This document shows positions 34,878-43,872 of a stretch of 64,000 nt of DNA, piece after piece. The DNA lies in contig DAIPYN010000002.1 in assembly GCA_036782715.1 (NCBI GenBank), positions 62,001 through 126,000 on the forward strand, written 5' to 3'. The position numbers and the translations under genes are program-made. This stretch comes from UBA3478 sp036782715. Its GTDB lineage: Bacteria; Bacteroidota; Bacteroidia; Flavobacteriales; Flavobacteriaceae. The notes below the pieces were generated by a model, which was not told where the DNA came from, did no database searches, and worked only from the letters and a program-made list of their open reading frames with translations. How positions within the stretch are numbered: position 1 is the stretch's first letter; every line of letters begins with the position of its first letter.

Positions 34878-36628
34878 TGAAACGCTGGGCAGTACTCTTA
34901 TTTTCTCTTTTCAGTCTAGTTGCAAAGGCTCAAGATAATAGCGTCAAATTCGAAGCGGTCTTGAGTAAAGCTAAACTAGGTCAAAATGAACGGCTTAGAG
35001 TTTCTTTTGAAATGAATAAGGACGGGGATTTCTTTGAAGCACCTTCCTTTGAAAATTTCGAGGTGCTCATGGGGCCTTCACAATCAATCAGCTCTTCCTT
35101 TATCAATGGCAAGCGGAGTTTTTCTAAATCGTACACCTATGTTCTTAGACCCAAAAAGCAAGGACAATTAATCATTGATAGCGCCTCGATAACCATCGAT
35201 AACACCGTTTATACCACAGACCCTAAAACAGTTCTAGTAACAAAGCCCATTGACAACCCTAATGCACCGAAGACAGCGCAAGATATCGCCGATGAAAGCC
35301 TTTACCTAGTTGCAACACTATCTAATGACAAGCCTTACTTAAATCAAGGAGTTTTAGTGACCTATACTCTTTATTTTTCGCCGAGGGTATACATTAACAA
35401 TTTCATACCTGTTGAGAATCCAACCTATAAAAATTTCTGGAGCCAAGACCTACCTATAAAAGAATACGAAACGCGAAGAACCACGTTCAGAAACGAAAGT
35501 TTCAACGCAGTAGATTTAAAAACCGTAGTATTATACCCTCAGAAGTCTGGTTCATTAGCCTTAGATCCTTTTGCACTTGAGCTCTATGTTCAAATACCTA
35601 CCGGGAGAAGAGATTTCTTTGGTGATCCAATCATGAGATCAGCAACGAAAACAGTCAAAGCGGGTGACCTTAGCATTAATGTGAGAGAGCTACCAGAAGA
35701 GGGAAAACCTTCTGATTTTAGTGGTGCGGTAGGAGATTTTGAGTTGTCAGTAGATGCAAGCAGAACCAACTTAGAGGCCAACGAATCTACCCAAATCAAA
35801 GTTAAGATTAGCGGGAAAGGGAATCTAAAATTACTATCTATCCCTGAATTAAGTTTGCCGTCAGCACTCGAAAAGTACGATCCCGAATATACCGATAACG
35901 TTAGGGTAAACAGAGAAGGTATGAACGGTTCGGTGACCAATTCTTATACTGTAGTACCGAGATATGCAGGGAGTTATCCTGTCGACCCCGTAGCCTTTAC
36001 CTATTTCGATCCGAATACAAAAAGCTACAAAATACTAAATAGTGATTCCTTTGATCTTACGGTAGAAGGAAATACGCTGCTTCCTAACACAAGCGCATCA
36101 ACACCAATCGTAGAGAAAAACACTCCTGTTACTTCTGGGTTTAAATCGAATGCTTATCAAACAAGCCTCGTCACGATGGTTAGTTCTCCCTGGTTTGAGA
36201 GTAATGCCTATTACCTCATCTTGGCTCTACTCGTTATATTAGGATTCACCATAAATCCTATCATAAATAAGCTTAAAACACGTCTAGGATCGTCAGCTCA
36301 AGGGGCTAAAAAGGCGCTTCCGAAAAAAATCAAAACGCTTTTAAAACGAGCAGACAAACTTACTAGAGAACAAAATCCTGAATTTTATTCTATCGCCTCC
36401 GAAATTCTATTCTTATGCCTAGAAAAGTATTCAGGAGTCGATTTGTCTACGGCCTCTACACAGGAGCGAGAAGAGAAACTTCAAACACTGGGCGCTGATA
36501 AAGGCCTAATTGAGCGAATAAACACCATTAATGACCGAATCCTTATGGTTAGGTACAGTGGCTCAGCAAGTGCTCGAATCGAAGAAGATTTAAAAATACT
36601 TCATAACATAATTGACGATCTTTTATAA
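34877..36628 (+). CDS. batD: BatD-family envelope protein
   Basis: A 583-residue protein with a signal peptide. The start is the ATG at 34877, overlapping the batC stop by one base; the TTG two codons earlier is less likely. Several Ig-like beta domains occupy about 20-430 (SVKFEAVLSKAKLGQNERL, LVTYTLYFSPRVYINNF, YDPEYTDNVRVNREGM). A membrane helix lies near 447-465 (YYLILALLVILGFTINP). A cytosolic helical C-terminal region of about 110 residues follows. BatD is a membrane-anchored partner of BatA/BatB, with most of the protein in the periplasm. batE begins four bases after its stop. Confidence 0.92.
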   Translation: MKRWAVLLFSLFSLVAKAQDNSVKFEAVLSKAKLGQNERLRVSFEMNKDGDFFEAPSFENFEVLMGPSQSISSSFINGKRSFSKSYTYVLRPKKQGQLIIDSASITIDNTVYTTDPKTVLVTKPIDNPNAPKTAQDIADESLYLVATLSNDKPYLNQGVLVTYTLYFSPRVYINNFIPVENPTYKNFWSQDLPIKEYETRRTTFRNESFNAVDLKTVVLYPQKSGSLALDPFALELYVQIPTGRRDFFGDPIMRSATKTVKAGDLSINVRELPEEGKPSDFSGAVGDFELSVDASRTNLEANESTQIKVKISGKGNLKLLSIPELSLPSALEKYDPEYTDNVRVNREGMNGSVTNSYTVVPRYAGSYPVDPVAFTYFDPNTKSYKILNSDSFDLTVEGNTLLPNTSASTPIVEKNTPVTSGFKSNAYQTSLVTMVSSPWFESNAYYLILALLVILGFTINPIINKLKTRLGSSAQGAKKALPKKIKTLLKRADKLTREQNPEFYSIASEILFLCLEKYSGVDLSTASTQEREEKLQTLGADKGLIERINTINDRILMVRYSGSASARIEEDLKILHNIIDDLL

Positions 36629-36632
36629 GTCT

Positions 36633-37379
36633 ATGCGAAGCTTAATACTACTTATTGCACTTTTTTTAGGACTCACAATTACTGCGCAAGAAGCTCCTTT
36701 TAAAAAAGGAATAGTAGCCTTTGAGACCGGTAATAAAGCCTATCTTGAAGAGGATTATGATACTGCCATAAAAGCTTATCAGGAGGTGTTAGCTGAAGGG
36801 CTACATTCGAAAGAAGTCTATTTAAATTTAGGTAACGCCTATTATAAAAACGGTCAAACAGCATCCAGCATTCTCTATTACGAAAGAGGTTTGCTCCACT
36901 TCAAGAAGGATGTCGACATACTAACGAATTTGCAATTCGCAGAGAATCAACGGATCGACCGAATTGAACCACTACCCGACTCCATTATAAAACGAGTCTA
37001 TACATTTTTGACAGGCCTGATGAACTCCGAAGATTGGGCTATGACTAGTTTTATTTTTGCGCTATTATTTGCCATTGCAAAAACGGCAAAATCTCATTTA
37101 GGGAAAATGGCCACCCCTAGTCTTATTGTTGCCTCGATGTCCTTTTTGACGCTTCTTTTTATTCAGAAGACCGAACGATCAGAGCATTATGCTATTGTAT
37201 TTGAACCGGCGGTAACGGTACTTAATGATCCAAAAATGGATGCCTCGGTTGCTTTTGAATTACACGAAGGCACCAAGGTAAGACCGCTAGAAACTTTTGA
37301 AAACTTTCAGAAGATCGAAATTGCGAACGGGCAATCAGGTTGGATTACGGCTTCATCGATTCGATTTATTCGAGAGTAG
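36633..37379 (+). CDS. batE: BatE: TPR and SH3-like membrane protein
   Basis: A 248-residue protein, last gene of the Bat operon. The start is the ATG at 36633, giving a signal peptide (LILLIALFLGLTITAQ). TPR repeats (about 25-105: GNKAYLEEDYDTAIKAYQEV, split here as GNKAYLEEDY and DTAIKAYQEV, then YLNLGNAYYKNGQ) are followed by two membrane helices near 133-180 and a C-terminal bacterial SH3-like domain (LHEGTKVRPLE, SGWITASSIRFI). The SH3 part suggests peptidoglycan or envelope binding. No terminator is evident in the 51 bases before the next gene. Confidence 0.92.
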   Translation: MRSLILLIALFLGLTITAQEAPFKKGIVAFETGNKAYLEEDYDTAIKAYQEVLAEGLHSKEVYLNLGNAYYKNGQTASSILYYERGLLHFKKDVDILTNLQFAENQRIDRIEPLPDSIIKRVYTFLTGLMNSEDWAMTSFIFALLFAIAKTAKSHLGKMATPSLIVASMSFLTLLFIQKTERSEHYAIVFEPAVTVLNDPKMDASVAFELHEGTKVRPLETFENFQKIEIANGQSGWITASSIRFIRE

Positions 37380-37430
37380 TGGTTTATTTAGAATTTTTGC
37401 TACCTTTTACTAAGATTTAAATTAATCGCT

Positions 37431-38060
37431 ATGCCAACTCAAACAGCAGAAAGTCAATCAAAATTGTCTCCGCAAGAAGCCATCGAACTTTTAAAGGAGG
37501 GTAACCAACGATTTGTTAGTCGTGAGATGAGAGAACGAGACTTGCTTGCTCAGGTTGAAGAGACTTCGAAAGGACAATTTCCTTTTGCATGTATCGTTGG
37601 CTGTATTGACTCAAGAGTACCTGCAACTGCGGTTTTTGATCAAGGAATTGGATCCTTATTCGTTGCAACCGTGGCCGGTAATATTATTAATGAAGACATA
37701 TTGGGTAGCTTAGAGTTTGGATGTGCCGCAGCGGGATCTAAAGCCATTATTGTTCTGGGTCATACCTCATGTGGTGCGGTGAAAGGAGCCTGTGATAGTG
37801 TCGAATTAGGAAATCTAACCAGTTTACTTTCAAAAATCAATGCCTCTGTAAAAGAGACCGTTGAACCCAATGATCCCTCTATGCGTAATTCTTCAAACCT
37901 TCCATTTGTGAATGAAGTAGCAAAAAATAATGTACTACGATCGGTAGAAAACATCCGCGTTAAATCAAACGTTCTTAGACGCCTAGAAGAAGATGGTAAA
38001 ATCACCATCGTTGGGGCCATGTACGATGTAAGTACAGGTCAGGTGAGTTTCCTCGATTAA
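37431..38060 (+). CDS. Beta-class carbonic anhydrase
   Basis: A 209-residue enzyme that interconverts CO2 and bicarbonate. Zinc ligands Cys58, His111 and Cys114 are present, with the Asp60-Arg62 dyad in GCIDSRVP, then GHTSCGAVKGA. No signal peptide is visible, so it is cytosolic. It ends seven bases from a convergent SulP-family transporter gene, a pairing that suggests bicarbonate supply or pH control. The upstream 51 bases contain TACCTTTT as a weak -7 candidate, so it may be transcribed separately from the Bat operon. Confidence 0.95.
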   Translation: MPTQTAESQSKLSPQEAIELLKEGNQRFVSREMRERDLLAQVEETSKGQFPFACIVGCIDSRVPATAVFDQGIGSLFVATVAGNIINEDILGSLEFGCAAAGSKAIIVLGHTSCGAVKGACDSVELGNLTSLLSKINASVKETVEPNDPSMRNSSNLPFVNEVAKNNVLRSVENIRVKSNVLRRLEEDGKITIVGAMYDVSTGQVSFLD

Positions 38061-38067
38061 GCCTGTA

Positions 38068-39639
38068 TTAAGCTTGAACTTTTCTCTTATTTAAGAGTCG
38101 TTCAATTAGATTCGTTGGCGACTCGACCTTCTCATTTTCAAAGATGAAGGTTATCGAGATGTCTCTTTCTGAGGCCTTTTCTTGAAATTCATGAAGGATC
38201 TCGATAACGTCGTAATCAATGAACACCGTTGCTCTAAAATCGATTTCAAGCTTATTTCCATCAGGGATTTCTTGAAGAGATTTTAGTATAGCGGCCTTAT
38301 TAAAAAAGGTCACCTCTTCGGCTAAAACAATACTACTTAAGCTCTCTTCTTTTTTCAAATGCATGAAGTGAGAGTTATTAAAGCTTTCGAGAAGAATAAT
38401 TACCAAAGAAGTTGCAAGACCCAAAATGATACCTATCAAAAGGTCGGTAAATACAATACCTACAATAGTAACGATAAAAGGTACAAACTGCTTTTTACCC
38501 AGACGATACATCGATTTGAATAGCGCAGGTTTAGCCAATTTATATCCTACCATTAACAGTATAGCAGCTAGAACTGATAAAGGAATAAGATTAATCACAT
38601 TGGGTAGAATGAATACGGCAATAAGCAATAGAAATCCGTGAATAATGGCTGATGCCTTAGTCTTATTTCTCGATTGGATATTGGCAGAGCTTCTTACAAT
38701 TACTTGGGTAATTGGCAGACCTCCTATTGCCCCTGAGATGACATTACCCACACCTTGGGCAAATAATTCTCGATTCGTTGGAGTTACCCTTTTATGTGGG
38801 TCTATTTTGTCTGTCGCCTCCACACAAAGTAGCGTTTCTAAACTAGCTACCACACAGATTGTAATAGCGACTATCCAAACCTCCGTATTTTGAATTGCGG
38901 CAAAGTTTGGAAAGGTGAGTTGGTTGGCTAATCCCGCACTTAAATCAAAAATAGGCACGGCTACGAGATGCTCAGATGAAATTCCTAAAGTAGCATCTCC
39001 TGCAAAGGATATTGAGTAAATAATACCCAGTGCAACCGCTACGATGGGGCCTTGAACAATTCTGAAAATTGCTCCCTTGTGAATAAGTACTTTATCCCAT
39101 AGAATTAAAAGAGCTAGAGAGATAACAGAAATGATGGTAGATCCTGTGCTAATTTGTTTCACCGTCATAAGAAGACGGCTAAAGGTGTTACCACCATCCG
39201 CTTCGATAAAACTAAGATCTCCCTCCCAGTCGGCATCATAGCCAAAAAAGTGAGGAATTTGCTTCAGAATAATGATGATTCCGATGGCCGAAAGCATTCC
39301 CTTTATAACAGATGCTGGGAAGAAATATCCAATAACACCAGCCTTCATTACTCCTAAAATAATTTGAAAGATTCCCGCTAAAATAACGGCAACTAAAAAG
39401 GTTTCGAAACCTCCTAAACTGGTAATAGCCGTTAGTACGATTGCTGCTAAACCCGCAGCTGGGCCACTTACCCCTATTTGCGAACCGCTCAAGGAACCTA
39501 CAATAATACCCCCTACGATTCCTGCAATAAGCCCAGATATTAGGGGGGCTCCTGAGGCTAACGCAATCCCTAAACAAAGAGGTAAGGCAACAAAGAAAAC
39601 AACAATACTAGCTGGAAAATCAGATTTTAAATTATTCAT
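38068..39639 (-). CDS. SulP-family anion (probably bicarbonate) transporter with STAS domain
   Basis: A 523-residue inner-membrane protein. The start is the ATG at 39639 (MNNLKSDFPASIVVFFVALP); the frame extends nine codons upstream to another ATG, but homologues begin at MNNL. It has 10-14 predicted helices with the SulP motifs GLIAGIVGGIIVGSLSGSQ and GNVISGAIGGLPITQVIVRSS (written here as two pieces, GNVISGAIGG and LPITQVIVRSS). A C-terminal STAS domain spans about 420-510. Family members carry sulfate, bicarbonate or other anions. The convergent carbonic anhydrase gene favours bicarbonate, but this is inference. Confidence 0.9.
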   Translation of the reverse strand: MNNLKSDFPASIVVFFVALPLCLGIALASGAPLISGLIAGIVGGIIVGSLSGSQIGVSGPAAGLAAIVLTAITSLGGFETFLVAVILAGIFQIILGVMKAGVIGYFFPASVIKGMLSAIGIIIILKQIPHFFGYDADWEGDLSFIEADGGNTFSRLLMTVKQISTGSTIISVISLALLILWDKVLIHKGAIFRIVQGPIVAVALGIIYSISFAGDATLGISSEHLVAVPIFDLSAGLANQLTFPNFAAIQNTEVWIVAITICVVASLETLLCVEATDKIDPHKRVTPTNRELFAQGVGNVISGAIGGLPITQVIVRSSANIQSRNKTKASAIIHGFLLLIAVFILPNVINLIPLSVLAAILLMVGYKLAKPALFKSMYRLGKKQFVPFIVTIVGIVFTDLLIGIILGLATSLVIILLESFNNSHFMHLKKEESLSSIVLAEEVTFFNKAAILKSLQEIPDGNKLEIDFRATVFIDYDVIEILHEFQEKASERDISITFIFENEKVESPTNLIERLLNKRKVQA

Positions 39640-39706
39640 AGGTTGGTATTTTCCATAAAATAACAAATAATAATTAGCCTCGCCTAAGCTCTGTCAGAGG
39701 TTTTAT

Positions 39707-39714
39707 TAAATTTG
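39707..39714 (+). promoter_or_regulatory. -7 promoter box before pheS
   Basis: TAAATTTG matches TAnnTTTG exactly, 17 bases upstream of the pheS ATG, predicting a leader of about a dozen bases. No clear -33 element is seen. Confidence 0.45.
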
Positions 39715-39731
39715 TCGGATATTTCGGAATC

Positions 39732-40751
39732 ATGATCGAGGAAATTAAAGGCCATATAGAGAAAGTCAAACAATTTGAAGCTTCATCTACTGAAGCGCTA
39801 GAATCGTTTCGCTTAGAATACCTAGGAAAGAAAGGATTGCTAAACACCTTTTTCGCAGCCTTCAAATCGGTCGCTCCTGAAGACAAAAAAGCCTTCGGAC
39901 AAATAGTCAATGAACTCAAGACAAAAGTTCAAGAAAAACTCGACGAGCAAAAGGCAGTACTGAAATCTAACGAGCGAAAATCAGCACCAAAACAAGATCT
40001 TACCAGGCCAGGTTTTCCAATCGAAATGGGGTCTAGACATCCTATTTCTATTGTTCGAAACCGTATCATCGATATTTTTTCGACCATTGGATTTACCGTT
40101 TCTGAAGGACCAGAAATTGAAGATGACTGGCACAATTTTACTGCGCTCAATTTGCCTGATCACCATCCGGCAAGAGATATGCAAGACACCTTCTTTATTC
40201 AGACCAATCCTGACATCCTTTTAAGAACACACACCTCATCGGTTCAGGTACGTTTCATGGAAGAAAACCAACCTCCTATTCGAACTATCTCGCCGGGTAG
40301 AGTGTATAGAAACGAAGCTATTTCGGCTAGATCGCATTGTTTCTTTCATCAAATCGAAGGTCTATATATCGATAAAAATGTATCATTCGCTGACCTAAAA
40401 CAAACCCTTCAATACTTTACTACGGAGCTTTTTGGTAAATCAGAGATTCGTCTTCGACCTTCTTATTTCCCATTTACTGAACCCAGTGCAGAGGTAGATG
40501 TATACTGGGGTCTTGAAACCGAAACCGATTACCGTATGACTAAGGGCACTGGATGGTTAGAAATCATGGGCTGCGGAATGGTTGACCCTAATGTGCTGAA
40601 AAACTGTGGAATCGACCCTGAGGAATACTCAGGATATGCATTCGGAATGGGTATCGACCGAATCGCCCTGTTATTGCATCAAATCCCTGATATCAGACTG
40701 CTCAGCGAGAATGACCTTCGTTTTTTAGAGCAATTTAAAGGACTCCACTAA
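39732..40751 (+). CDS. pheS: Phenylalanyl-tRNA synthetase alpha subunit
   Basis: Catalytic subunit of the alpha2-beta2 PheRS. It has 339 residues. The N-terminal coiled coil (1-85) binds tRNA. Class II motif 2 region FHQIEGLYID and motif 3 GMGIDRIALLL are present, together with GPEIEDDWHNFTALN. pheT is not adjacent, which is normal in Bacteroidota. It is convergent with the CYTH gene (three-base gap). Confidence 0.97.
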   Translation: MIEEIKGHIEKVKQFEASSTEALESFRLEYLGKKGLLNTFFAAFKSVAPEDKKAFGQIVNELKTKVQEKLDEQKAVLKSNERKSAPKQDLTRPGFPIEMGSRHPISIVRNRIIDIFSTIGFTVSEGPEIEDDWHNFTALNLPDHHPARDMQDTFFIQTNPDILLRTHTSSVQVRFMEENQPPIRTISPGRVYRNEAISARSHCFFHQIEGLYIDKNVSFADLKQTLQYFTTELFGKSEIRLRPSYFPFTEPSAEVDVYWGLETETDYRMTKGTGWLEIMGCGMVDPNVLKNCGIDPEEYSGYAFGMGIDRIALLLHQIPDIRLLSENDLRFLEQFKGLH

Positions 40752-40754
40752 AAA

Positions 40755-41228
40755 TTACCAACGGGTAAAGGGATGATCTACTAGATACGAATTGTAGTAC
40801 CGGTAGTCCTCGGTAACCTCTTTCCCTAGTTCAGCAGAGGGAACGAAACTTTCAGACGCCTCAACAGAATCAAACTCAATCTCAGCGAGCCAGAGCCCCT
40901 CATTGGCAGCATGAAATTCGTCAAGTTCTATCAGATAGTCTCGTTTTATCAGATGTCTCGTTTTCTTAATCTGATTAGAACAAAGGTCGAGTAGCTTTTC
41001 TGCATCAGATAGCTCAACCGGTGTTTCGAACTCTAATCTCGAACTACCCTTAACCTTTTCCTTGATCGTTAAATAAGCGTTCTGATCAGAAATACGAACG
41101 CGTAAGATAACATGTTCTCCTTCGGCCAAATAACCTTGCTTCAGCTCTTTCTTATGAGTAGCCTCTGCTTTTAAAGCTAAGGCTTGTTCAGAGGTTAGCA
41201 GAAATTTTCGTTCGATCTCAGGCTTCAT
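40755..41228 (-). CDS. CYTH-domain protein
   Basis: A 157-residue protein of the CYTH superfamily (adenylate cyclase class IV / thiamine triphosphatase / inorganic triphosphatase). The N-terminal EIERKFLL gives the ExExK signature. RVRI, YLTIKEKVKG, RLEFETPV and a C-terminal WLAEIEFDS supply the remaining tunnel residues. Bacterial short CYTH proteins most often hydrolyse tripolyphosphate; cyclase activity is less likely. It lies nine bases after pyk on the same strand and probably ends the acpP-to-pyk unit. Confidence 0.9.
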   Translation of the reverse strand: MKPEIERKFLLTSEQALALKAEATHKKELKQGYLAEGEHVILRVRISDQNAYLTIKEKVKGSSRLEFETPVELSDAEKLLDLCSNQIKKTRHLIKRDYLIELDEFHAANEGLWLAEIEFDSVEASESFVPSAELGKEVTEDYRYYNSYLVDHPFTRW

Positions 41229-41237
41229 CTCCGAAGC

Positions 41238-42674
41238 TTAATCTACTTCAGTAACTCGAAGACTATTTACCATTCCTTTTTTCTCTATAGGCATAGAGGT
41301 CAGGGTTATCGCCATATCTCCTTTTGCGAGATACTTGTTTTCTTTTGCGATACCAATGATGTCTTCCACTGTTTCATCGGTAGACCCGTATTTGTCGTAA
41401 TAGTGTGCATAAACACCCCAAAGAAGATTTAGGCGTCCTAATATTCTACGGTTATCTGTGAAAGCCAAAATAAATGATTTTGGTCTCCAAGAAGACACCT
41501 GAAACGCTGTATAACCAGAATTCGTAAGGGTCATAATCGTTTTCGCTTCTACCTCATTGGCAAGTAGCGCGGCGTGATGACATACGGCTTTTGAAACGAA
41601 GCGATTGGTACGAATAAGTGAAGGCTTGGCTTGAGAACAGAAAGTATCTACGTTTTCAACCGCACGAATAATGGATGCCATTTTTGCAACTACTTCAACA
41701 GGATATTGTCCTACAGAAGTTTCTCCTGAAAGCATAACCGCATCGGCTCCATCCATAACAGAATTTCCAACATCGTTTACTTCAGCACGCGTAGGTGTTA
41801 AACTGTCCATCATAGTCTCCATCATCTGCGTAGCGATAACTACCGGGATACGCGCTTCTTTTGACTTTTGAACGAGTTGCTTCTGAAGTAAAGGAACTTC
41901 TTCAGCAGGCACTTCAACCCCTAAATCACCACGTGCAACCATAATACCATCACTAAGAGCAACGATCTCATCGATGTTGGTAATTGCTTCTGGTTTTTCG
42001 ATTTTAGAGATGATCGGAATCTTGTAATCAGAATGCTTTGCAATCAGTTCTTGAAGATCTTTGATGTCTTGTGCGTGACGAACAAAAGAAAGCGCAAGCC
42101 AATCAACCTGAAGTGAAATTGCGAAGATCGCATCCTCTATATCCTTCGTAGTAAGTGCAGGAAGCGAAATATTGGTATTAGGAAGATTAACTCCCTTCTT
42201 AGATTTCAACGGCCCTCCTTGTTCAACCTCGGCAACAACAGTGTCTGTACCATTGGTCTCAGCCACTCTAAAAATTAACTTTCCATCATCAAGGAGAATT
42301 CGCTCTCCAGGCTTTACATCCCTTGGAAATTCGGGATAGGTCATGTAAACCGCCTCCTTGTTTCCTAAGAACTTCTCTCCTGTTTTAAATGCAATTCGAT
42401 CACCGGGGGCAACCTCGATACCATCCTCCATAACTCCAACACGAAGTTTTGGACCCTGAAGATCTGCAAGAATTCCTGTGTTGCGACCGAGCTCTTCATT
42501 AAGCTCTCGTATCATTTCTACTCGCTCTTTTACAGCGTCATAATCGGCATGAGAAAAGTTGATACGAAATACATCAGCACCGGCTAACATCATCTTTCTT
42601 AAAACCTCCTTCGAGGCGGTCGCTGGGCCTAGAGTAGCTAATATTTTGGTTTTCTTGCGTTCTTGCATATTCAT
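41238..42674 (-). CDS. pyk: Pyruvate kinase
   Basis: Final ATP-yielding step of glycolysis (phosphoenolpyruvate plus ADP to pyruvate). It has 478 residues. ILATLGPATASKEVLRKM starts domain A, RINFSHADYD follows, and KIEKPEAITNIDEIV and GIMVARGDLGVE form the active site (catalytic Lys in ISKIEKPE). The C-terminal allosteric domain is complete. The start shares one base with the upstream IPExxxVDY gene (ATGA-like overlap). Confidence 0.97.
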   Translation of the reverse strand: MNMQERKKTKILATLGPATASKEVLRKMMLAGADVFRINFSHADYDAVKERVEMIRELNEELGRNTGILADLQGPKLRVGVMEDGIEVAPGDRIAFKTGEKFLGNKEAVYMTYPEFPRDVKPGERILLDDGKLIFRVAETNGTDTVVAEVEQGGPLKSKKGVNLPNTNISLPALTTKDIEDAIFAISLQVDWLALSFVRHAQDIKDLQELIAKHSDYKIPIISKIEKPEAITNIDEIVALSDGIMVARGDLGVEVPAEEVPLLQKQLVQKSKEARIPVVIATQMMETMMDSLTPTRAEVNDVGNSVMDGADAVMLSGETSVGQYPVEVVAKMASIIRAVENVDTFCSQAKPSLIRTNRFVSKAVCHHAALLANEVEAKTIMTLTNSGYTAFQVSSWRPKSFILAFTDNRRILGRLNLLWGVYAHYYDKYGSTDETVEDIIGIAKENKYLAKGDMAITLTSMPIEKKGMVNSLRVTEVD

Positions 42675-43132
42675 TAGAAAATTAAGTTCGTCCTTGATTT
42701 GATTTGCTGCGAATTTAAAGCATACGCCATTACTATCTCAGGCAAACCCTTAAGTTTATTCAATATTTCGGTTAAATCTTTATCAGATACCCCTTCAATC
42801 TTCAAAAGATAGTTCGCTTTTTTAAATTCAGGTAATACGTAGTACACCTGCTTAAATCCGCCTGAAAATAAATCGATCTCTTGATCTGCCGTGTCTCTTT
42901 CTATTTTATTAGGCAAAAGCACGAATCGAGTAAACTCCAATTCATTTTCAAATACATACCATGGCGCAAAGATATGATTCGCAAATTCTAGGTCTTCGGC
43001 CTCTCTTTGAAGTCTAAGACTCAGACTATTATTGAGCCAATATACCAAGCGATAATCTTCTTCATCACTGTGCACCGCAATAATCGTAAGTGGCTCGTCA
43101 TCGAGATCGAAGCTAAGTACGTGTTTGGCCAT
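42674..43132 (-). CDS. IPExxxVDY-type protein
   Basis: A 152-residue cytosolic protein of the Flavobacteriia-typical family that sits between rnc and pyk. The family takes its name from a C-terminal motif. Here that segment reads LPEIVMAYALNSQQIKSR, so the motif is only loosely kept. The rest is mixed alpha/beta (VLSFDLDDEPLTIIAVHS, DYRLVYWLNNSLSLRL). Function is unknown. It overlaps pyk by one base and rnc by one base, so its amount is tied to both. Confidence 0.8.
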   Translation of the reverse strand: MAKHVLSFDLDDEPLTIIAVHSDEEDYRLVYWLNNSLSLRLQREAEDLEFANHIFAPWYVFENELEFTRFVLLPNKIERDTADQEIDLFSGGFKQVYYVLPEFKKANYLLKIEGVSDKDLTEILNKLKGLPEIVMAYALNSQQIKSRTNLIF

Positions 43133-43869
43133 TACTTCTTATTAATAGTATCCTGAAGTGCGAAAAAGGCTCTTTTGGCTGCCTTCTCTTCTGCGCGCTT
43201 TTTCGCCGTTTCTCTTGCTCGAGCAATTACTTTTCCATCAACAATAAATCGCACGCCAAAGTGAGTTTTCTCTTCTCCTCCTGTGTCATCAAAAACTTCA
43301 AAGCTAAACGAGTGTTTGTGCTTTTGACACCACTCAATCATCAAGCTCTTATAAGACATTACTTTGCCTTCGAGACGCTCAATGTCAACATGGGGGGTGA
43401 TTACACGTTTTTCTAGAAAACGTTCGCAATAATCATGGCCTCTATCCAAATAAATGGCACCGACCAAGGCCTCGAATAAATTACCGTAAAGGTTGTCTCC
43501 GAACTGCTCCTTGACAATTTTACTTTTTAAAAAACGGTCTAGCGATAGCTCTTTACCTAATTCATTAAGGTGAACACGACTTACGATTTTAGAGCGCATT
43601 TTAGTCAAATACCCCTCATCGCCTGTGGGCACTTCCTTAAACAGGTGTTTAGATATGATCACCCCGATCATGGCGTCACCTAGAAATTCTAAACGTTCAT
43701 AATTAACGGGAGCCCCCTTCTCGTCTTTAAGATTCATCGAACGATGAACAAAAGCTCTTTGATAATAAGTAAGGTCGCTTGGGGAGAACCCAAGAATTTC
43801 CTTAAGCTCGACTAGAAAAGCCTTATCCTCTGCGGATAAAGCCTTTCTGGGTCTTCGCTTAAATATCAT
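43132..43869 (-). CDS. rnc: Ribonuclease III
   Basis: Double-strand RNA endonuclease for rRNA and mRNA processing. It has 245 residues. The nuclease domain carries the signature ERLEFLGDA (58-66) with metal-binding Glu and Asp, plus the second acidic pair in NLFEALVGAIYLD. The double-stranded RNA-binding domain covers about 170-240 (YKSLMIEWCQKHK, AKKRAEEKAAKRAF). It follows fabF by three bases, the common fabF-rnc arrangement. Confidence 0.96.
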   Translation of the reverse strand: MIFKRRPRKALSAEDKAFLVELKEILGFSPSDLTYYQRAFVHRSMNLKDEKGAPVNYERLEFLGDAMIGVIISKHLFKEVPTGDEGYLTKMRSKIVSRVHLNELGKELSLDRFLKSKIVKEQFGDNLYGNLFEALVGAIYLDRGHDYCERFLEKRVITPHVDIERLEGKVMSYKSLMIEWCQKHKHSFSFEVFDDTGGEEKTHFGVRFIVDGKVIARARETAKKRAEEKAAKRAFFALQDTINKK

Positions 43870-43872
43870 TTC

